Assembly: GCA_021234535.1 (NCBI GenBank)
Contig: CM037842.1
Location: forward strand, 27,930,189-27,994,188
Length of the DNA: 64,000 nucleotides
DNA from: Stichopus chloronotus
Taxonomy: Eukaryota > Echinodermata > Holothuroidea > Aspidochirotida > Stichopodidae
Direction of reading: 5' to 3'
Made by a program: the position numbers and the translations under genes. Positions 59,617 through 64,000 of this stretch are shown in pieces. The first letter of the stretch is position 1, and each line of letters begins with the position of its first letter. The notes beneath the pieces were generated by a model. That model worked only from the letters and a program-made list of their open reading frames with translations. It made no database searches and was not told the DNA's origin.

Positions 59617-60526
59617 GATTCCTTGCCAATATTTATGATGAAGAAATGATAACCAGCATACCAATTTTGAAGTTCACTCCTTGAGATACCGTATCTACAA
59701 CAAATCAGTCTCTGATACGTATCTTCCTTACAAGGTCTTCAAACTCAAGCACTGGTGATCTCAAATGACCCAAGACCTCCATGAAAAACAGTAGAGCTCA
59801 TCTACTCACAATGGCCAAACTATATCTAACTAAGTCTGAAGTTCGAACAACTTTTCCTTCAGGAGGGTGTTTACATGCTAACGTTTTCAAATTAGGTCCT
59901 CTACTGACCTTGTGTGACCTTTGACCTACCTAAGCCCTGACAGAGATCATTTAATCATCAAAAGCAACCAAGGTTAAGAGTTTGAAGTTTCAGCAAATTT
60001 CAGCAGCTGAGATAGCTTATACAATAAGTTTTTAGAGTTTCTCCTTTGATGACCTCAAATGACGTATACCTTTCACCTACCTGGAAAAGAATAGGGGCCA
60101 TATGCTCACAATTGAAACACCTATATACCATCTTTGAAGTTCACCTTTCCCTCGTTGAGATACCGTGTTTACAAGGTTTTCAAGCTATGTCCTCTGCTGA
60201 TCTCATGTGACCTTTGACCTCATCCACACTTGACAGAGATCATCTACTTTACTTATCAAGTGCTACCAATTAATGGTTTAATTCTGATGTTCCAGCAATT
60301 TTCTGTTGTTGACATATCCTCTTTAATAGGTTTTCAGACTATCCCTCCTGGTGACCTCAATTAACCTTTAACCTATCTGAAAAAGAATAGGGACCATCTA
60401 CTTCCTATGGACTACCCACACGGCAACTTTAAAGTTCAAGCAACAGTGCCTTCTTGAGATATCGTGTATATACACACACACACCATCACCATCGCATAGA
60501 TTCCTTGTCTGCTTTTGACAAGGAAT
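59617..60526 (+). mobile_element. HINE-like element, copy e (0.9 kb)
   Basis: GATTCCTTGCC at 59,617–59,627, five to six diverged DR-core units (TGACCTTTGACCT at about 59,920 and 60,207), CACACACACACC, CACCATCGCATA and the hairpin 60,499–60,526. Confidence 0.82.
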
Positions 60527-60529
60527 AAA

Positions 60530-61586
60530 AATAACACAAATCTGGTATTCCTGCCAGATTTGAAATCCGGTGCACCCCTATTGTGTTGTTGTCATGTTTT
60601 GCAGGATTATGTGTGGATTTTGTTTTGCAATCAAAACCCAGTGGTCTGCTCCTTAAAGAAAACCTAGTGTAGCCAACAATTTGGCCTAATATACATATTT
60701 CACACAAAAGATGAGCAATGGTTTTTATTAGCATCCAACATGTTTCAAGGCATATACATGATTATGATTAATGTTACATGTTTCATGTCACCAATATGTC
60801 TGTTTGTGTAGAGAATAATCAGCATACACCATAAAATACTGTGCACTGTATGCCTGATAGTAAAATCTTTAATACTGTAGTGAGTGCATGTAGTTTAGAT
60901 CAGGTATGTTGTTGTTACACTAGCTCAAGGATTCTGAGTGAAAGTGGCAGCTGTGTTCTTCAGTGTAGTGTGAACATGCAGTTATGCACTGTCCTGTGGG
61001 AGGGATATACTGTAAGAGGAGGGGATACTTTGACCGATACTATACAGAATATTCGGAGACTGCAAACATGTGCTGTCTTTTTCCTACTTTTAGTTCAGGT
61101 TTGCAATAATCTTATTTCCAAGTATATTCAGATATTTACAGTGGAATTTGTCTTACATTTTGTGCCTGTCAGTAACCTGGTGATAGCAGGTTGATAAGCA
61201 TTGGTTCTGGCTGGCTACAGTTGACTGTCATTGGCTGGCATGACTAAAGCCTGTTCTGGATGTGCTTTTGTTTTTCTCATTTTTGTTTTTGCTCCTGGAT
61301 GGTCTGGATGTTGGTACACAAGGATTAAGGTGTGTATGGTCAAAGTCAAAATATGATTACTGGTTAATGGGCTGACATGCTTTCTCTTCAGACAACTGAA
61401 TAATTACTGTAAGGTAGCCAAAAATACTGTAAGCATTAAACTGTACAGTAATGTGGCCCCTGGTCTTGAGCATAATTACCTACGTATTTTCACAATTTGC
61501 TTTGAGACATGGTTACAGTGGATACTAATTTGCAAATTTAATCATTTGCATAAAGAAATATGCTGTATTGTGAGTAGCATAAGCTT
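60530..61586. other. Intergenic or intronic, nothing firm
   Basis: The plus-strand frame at 60,841–61,194 is Cys-rich by chance of TGT/TGC words and has no recognised domain. No mobile-element ends. Confidence 0.35.
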
Positions 61587-64000
61587 ACAAACCATAAGTC
61601 AAATGACTTTGAGATACCTTGCCAAAATTTTAAAGAAACAAAAGACAATTGATAAGTTCAAACACCCTACTCTTTGTGGGGAACAATGTCTACAAGTTTG
61701 CAAACTATAATCTCTATTCACTTCAAAAAGACCTTTGACCTCCATAAGATGTGACAGAGCTCACCTGCTCATCAAGGTCTATCAATGTTAACACCTTGAA
61801 GATCCAGCAACATTCAGTTGCAGAGATAAGTTCCTTAAAGGAATTCTCTACCATTGCTTCTCATGTCTCTCCTGGTATCGACTTATCCAGATCATTGCTG
61901 TTATATATTTTTATCTCAAGCTGCGGTTTACAGTACTGTTCTGATCTCTTACTTGGTGACCTACATTTCGTAGCATTGTTCAGAGCTACCTAATTGTTTT
62001 AGGATTAGTTGCCTTAATAACATTGCTCTATAAATGATATTGAACTGGTGCCAATGGAATAAAGGATAGAAATACCTTTCAGCTAATCACTATACCTTAT
62101 CTTCCCTCTCTTTGGTGGGTCTTAAAGTATTAGCAGTACATAAATTTTATGTCCATCACAATAAAAGCTCCACTGGTTTCATGCATGAAAAATATCAAAC
62201 TGAATGTAGACATTCATGTGGTTTTCATACTCTCTACACTAAAGAGTTTTGCATCTCAAAACCTTGCCAGAAACACAAAGAGTGCAAAAAAATGGAAAGC
62301 AATATTTGTCTAATTTATGTCACACAATTTCAGGCTCATACTGAAAGTCAACTTTGAAAGCGTTATTTCACATCCAAGAAAGTTTCCTTTGGTAAAATCA
62401 TTATGTTTAAGTGATCATAGAATGGTAAAGAATCTCACATAGTGTGTTAAGTTGTCTTGTTGGTGGTGAATTCCTTTAACTGGTTTTCTTACTTCAGCCT
62501 CTAGTGAAAAGCTTCAAATTGATCTCCATGAAAAATGGTGGGGAACATTAACTTACGATGGACTACCAGCACACTATTTTTGAAGTTCAAGCAACATTCA
62601 ATTGCTGAAATAATTAGTAATAGATTTACAGTTTTTAGCTTCTGGTGACCTTTGACCTCCATGAAAAACAATAGGAAAACAATCTAGTACTTACACTGGA
62701 CAATCTAAAAGTCGAGTTGCACTCCCAACAACTTTCCATTTATATTGAGATACTGTACCACGTCTCCAAGGCTTTCAAACTACTATGCAATCTCCACTAG
62801 TCTGACATGACCTATGACCTCCATAAAGCAGAATGCAAAATGCAATGTGGTTTTGATGAATTCATTGAGAGAATTTCTTCTCATGAATCTGACATACAGT
62901 ACTGCACACTGTTATGCAAGTATATGTAATTTGCTTGGTTATTTTTTATACTGTAATGTGTCATACTGTATCACCAATTCAGATGTACAATGACAACTGC
63001 TGATTGACCTACTGTAAGTTGACAGATAAGGTAGGTATCAATCTGGACATATATAATTGCAGGGTAAAGAAACATATCCAAGAGCTTCACTACATACCAA
63101 ATGTCAAATCTGTGCAAGCTTCCCAAGATTGCGTTTGCATGATTGTCTTGACATGTCCCTTGTTGACCTTAAGTGATCTTTGACCTCTAGCTAGCAAAAA
63201 CAAAAGCCTATTTGAACTCAATAAATTACAACTACTTACCAAATATGTGCAAAGTTTCCTCTCTTGAGATATTGTATTTATAATGTTTTCACTATTTGAC
63301 CTTTGTTGCCCCAACCCCCAAATAACCGTTAATCTGCACCAAAACAAAGCTATACCGGTAATGTAATCAAGATGGCACCTCTGCATACCAACAATGGGCA
63401 ATGTACAGGCTTTCATTGTTGTGATATTTTGTTCTCAAGGCTTTCATTCATTAACCCCTATGAACAAATGAACTTTGACTTCTACCAAGCAGTAGGCATC
63501 TTGTGCTTTTAATAAGGCTCAACAACATACTAAAATGAGATCTGTACAAGTTTCATATGCTGAGATATTGTTGTCAAGGTTTTCACTAGGCTAGTGAAAA
63601 CATGTTGATCCCCAAATAACCTTTGGCCTCCACCAAAGACAATCTATAGGCTTCTTATCCTTAATATTGTACACTCACATACCAAATATGAGATATGTAC
63701 AAGTTTCCCTCCTTGAGATCGTGTTCACAAGGTTTTCCCCATTTCACCCCTGATGACCCCAAATGACCTTTGAATACCACAAAAAAATGGCAGTTTCGCT
63801 TCTTGAGATATTGTGTTTACGTTTTCACTACTCTATCACCCAGCCCTGTTGATGCCAAATGACCTTTGACCTCCACCAAAGACAATCAGTCTTCTTGCAC
63901 TCAATACGGTAAACCCACACACCGAACATGAGACCTGTACAAGCTGACCTTCTTTAGATATTGTGCTTACAAGGTATATGTTACAGACATACACACACAC
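61587..64000 (+). mobile_element. HINE-like element(s), diverged, running off the window
   Basis: AACCATAAGTCAAATGACTTTGAGATACCTTGCC is a diverged left end; DR-core units appear at 61,730, 62,480–62,830 and 63,040–63,990, the last group of the AAGCTT-type. The window ends in ACACACACAC, where the CA-rich tail would start; the hairpin would lie just outside. The interior 61,850–62,480 is unlike the core. Confidence 0.6.

Noticed and set aside
60841..61194. 117-codon Cys-rich plus-strand frame
   Set aside because: Cysteines fall without pattern; no signal peptide or known cysteine framework; likely chance.

Overview
The window looks like a piece of a eukaryotic nuclear genome, most likely a marine invertebrate deuterostome; an echinoderm such as a sea cucumber is my best guess. 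The grounds are GT–AG introns, AT-rich introns full of non-LTR retrotransposon and DNA-transposon debris, CA microsatellites, and a death-fold NACHT gene of a type known from invertebrate deuterostomes. The species is an inference. There is no bacterial gene organisation.

The one convincing protein-coding gene is on the minus strand and spans at least 34.9 kb (57,849 down to 22,986). I find thirteen exons from splice sites and matching codon phase: two death-effector-like (DED) exons (57.6–57.8 kb and 50.2–50.5 kb), one large NACHT NTPase exon (45.8–48.1 kb), five short linker exons (44.9–37.6 kb), a Ser/Thr/Gln-rich linker exon (35.1–35.7 kb), two ZU5 exons (30.0–30.3 and 29.6–29.8 kb) and two UPA exons (29.3–29.4 and 23.0–23.1 kb). 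ZU5 plus UPA is the FIIND module of vertebrate NLRP1, CARD8 and PIDD, and the sequence keeps an HFS triplet where those proteins cut themselves. The deduced order DED–DED–NACHT–linker–ZU5–UPA is the main discovery candidate. The NACHT exon also carries an in-frame coding minisatellite (about 12 units of 12–14 residues). The exons at 35 kb and 30 kb contain apparent single-base frameshifts, from either decay or assembly error. The first exon and any exon after UPA were not found.

1–12.85 kb: five tandem copies of a 2.41-kb unit, made of a HINE-like repeat fragment, unknown sequence and the C-terminal end of a LINE reverse transcriptase. 12.9–18.3 kb: related tandem-repeat elements, a CpG-rich single-copy stretch and another LINE tail. 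18.3–22.4 kb: a diverged, permuted copy of the first array's material with a foldback element inside. 22.4–57.8 kb: the gene, with transposons in its introns (two LINE pieces, a HINE-like element with a different core, a TTAA MITE pair, and a three-level nested insertion at 51–57 kb). 57.9–64 kb: more HINE-like elements and a LINE RT fragment.

A recurring mobile family explains much of the non-coding sequence. Its members start with a small palindrome followed by GATTCCTTGCC, contain a tandem-repeat core, and end with a CA-rich run and a hairpin closing with GGCAAGGAATC. At least three unrelated tandem-repeat cores occur with this same end. The commonest core (about 145 bp) carries evenly spaced TGACCT half-sites in DR4–DR4–DR1 arrangement, as used by nuclear receptors.
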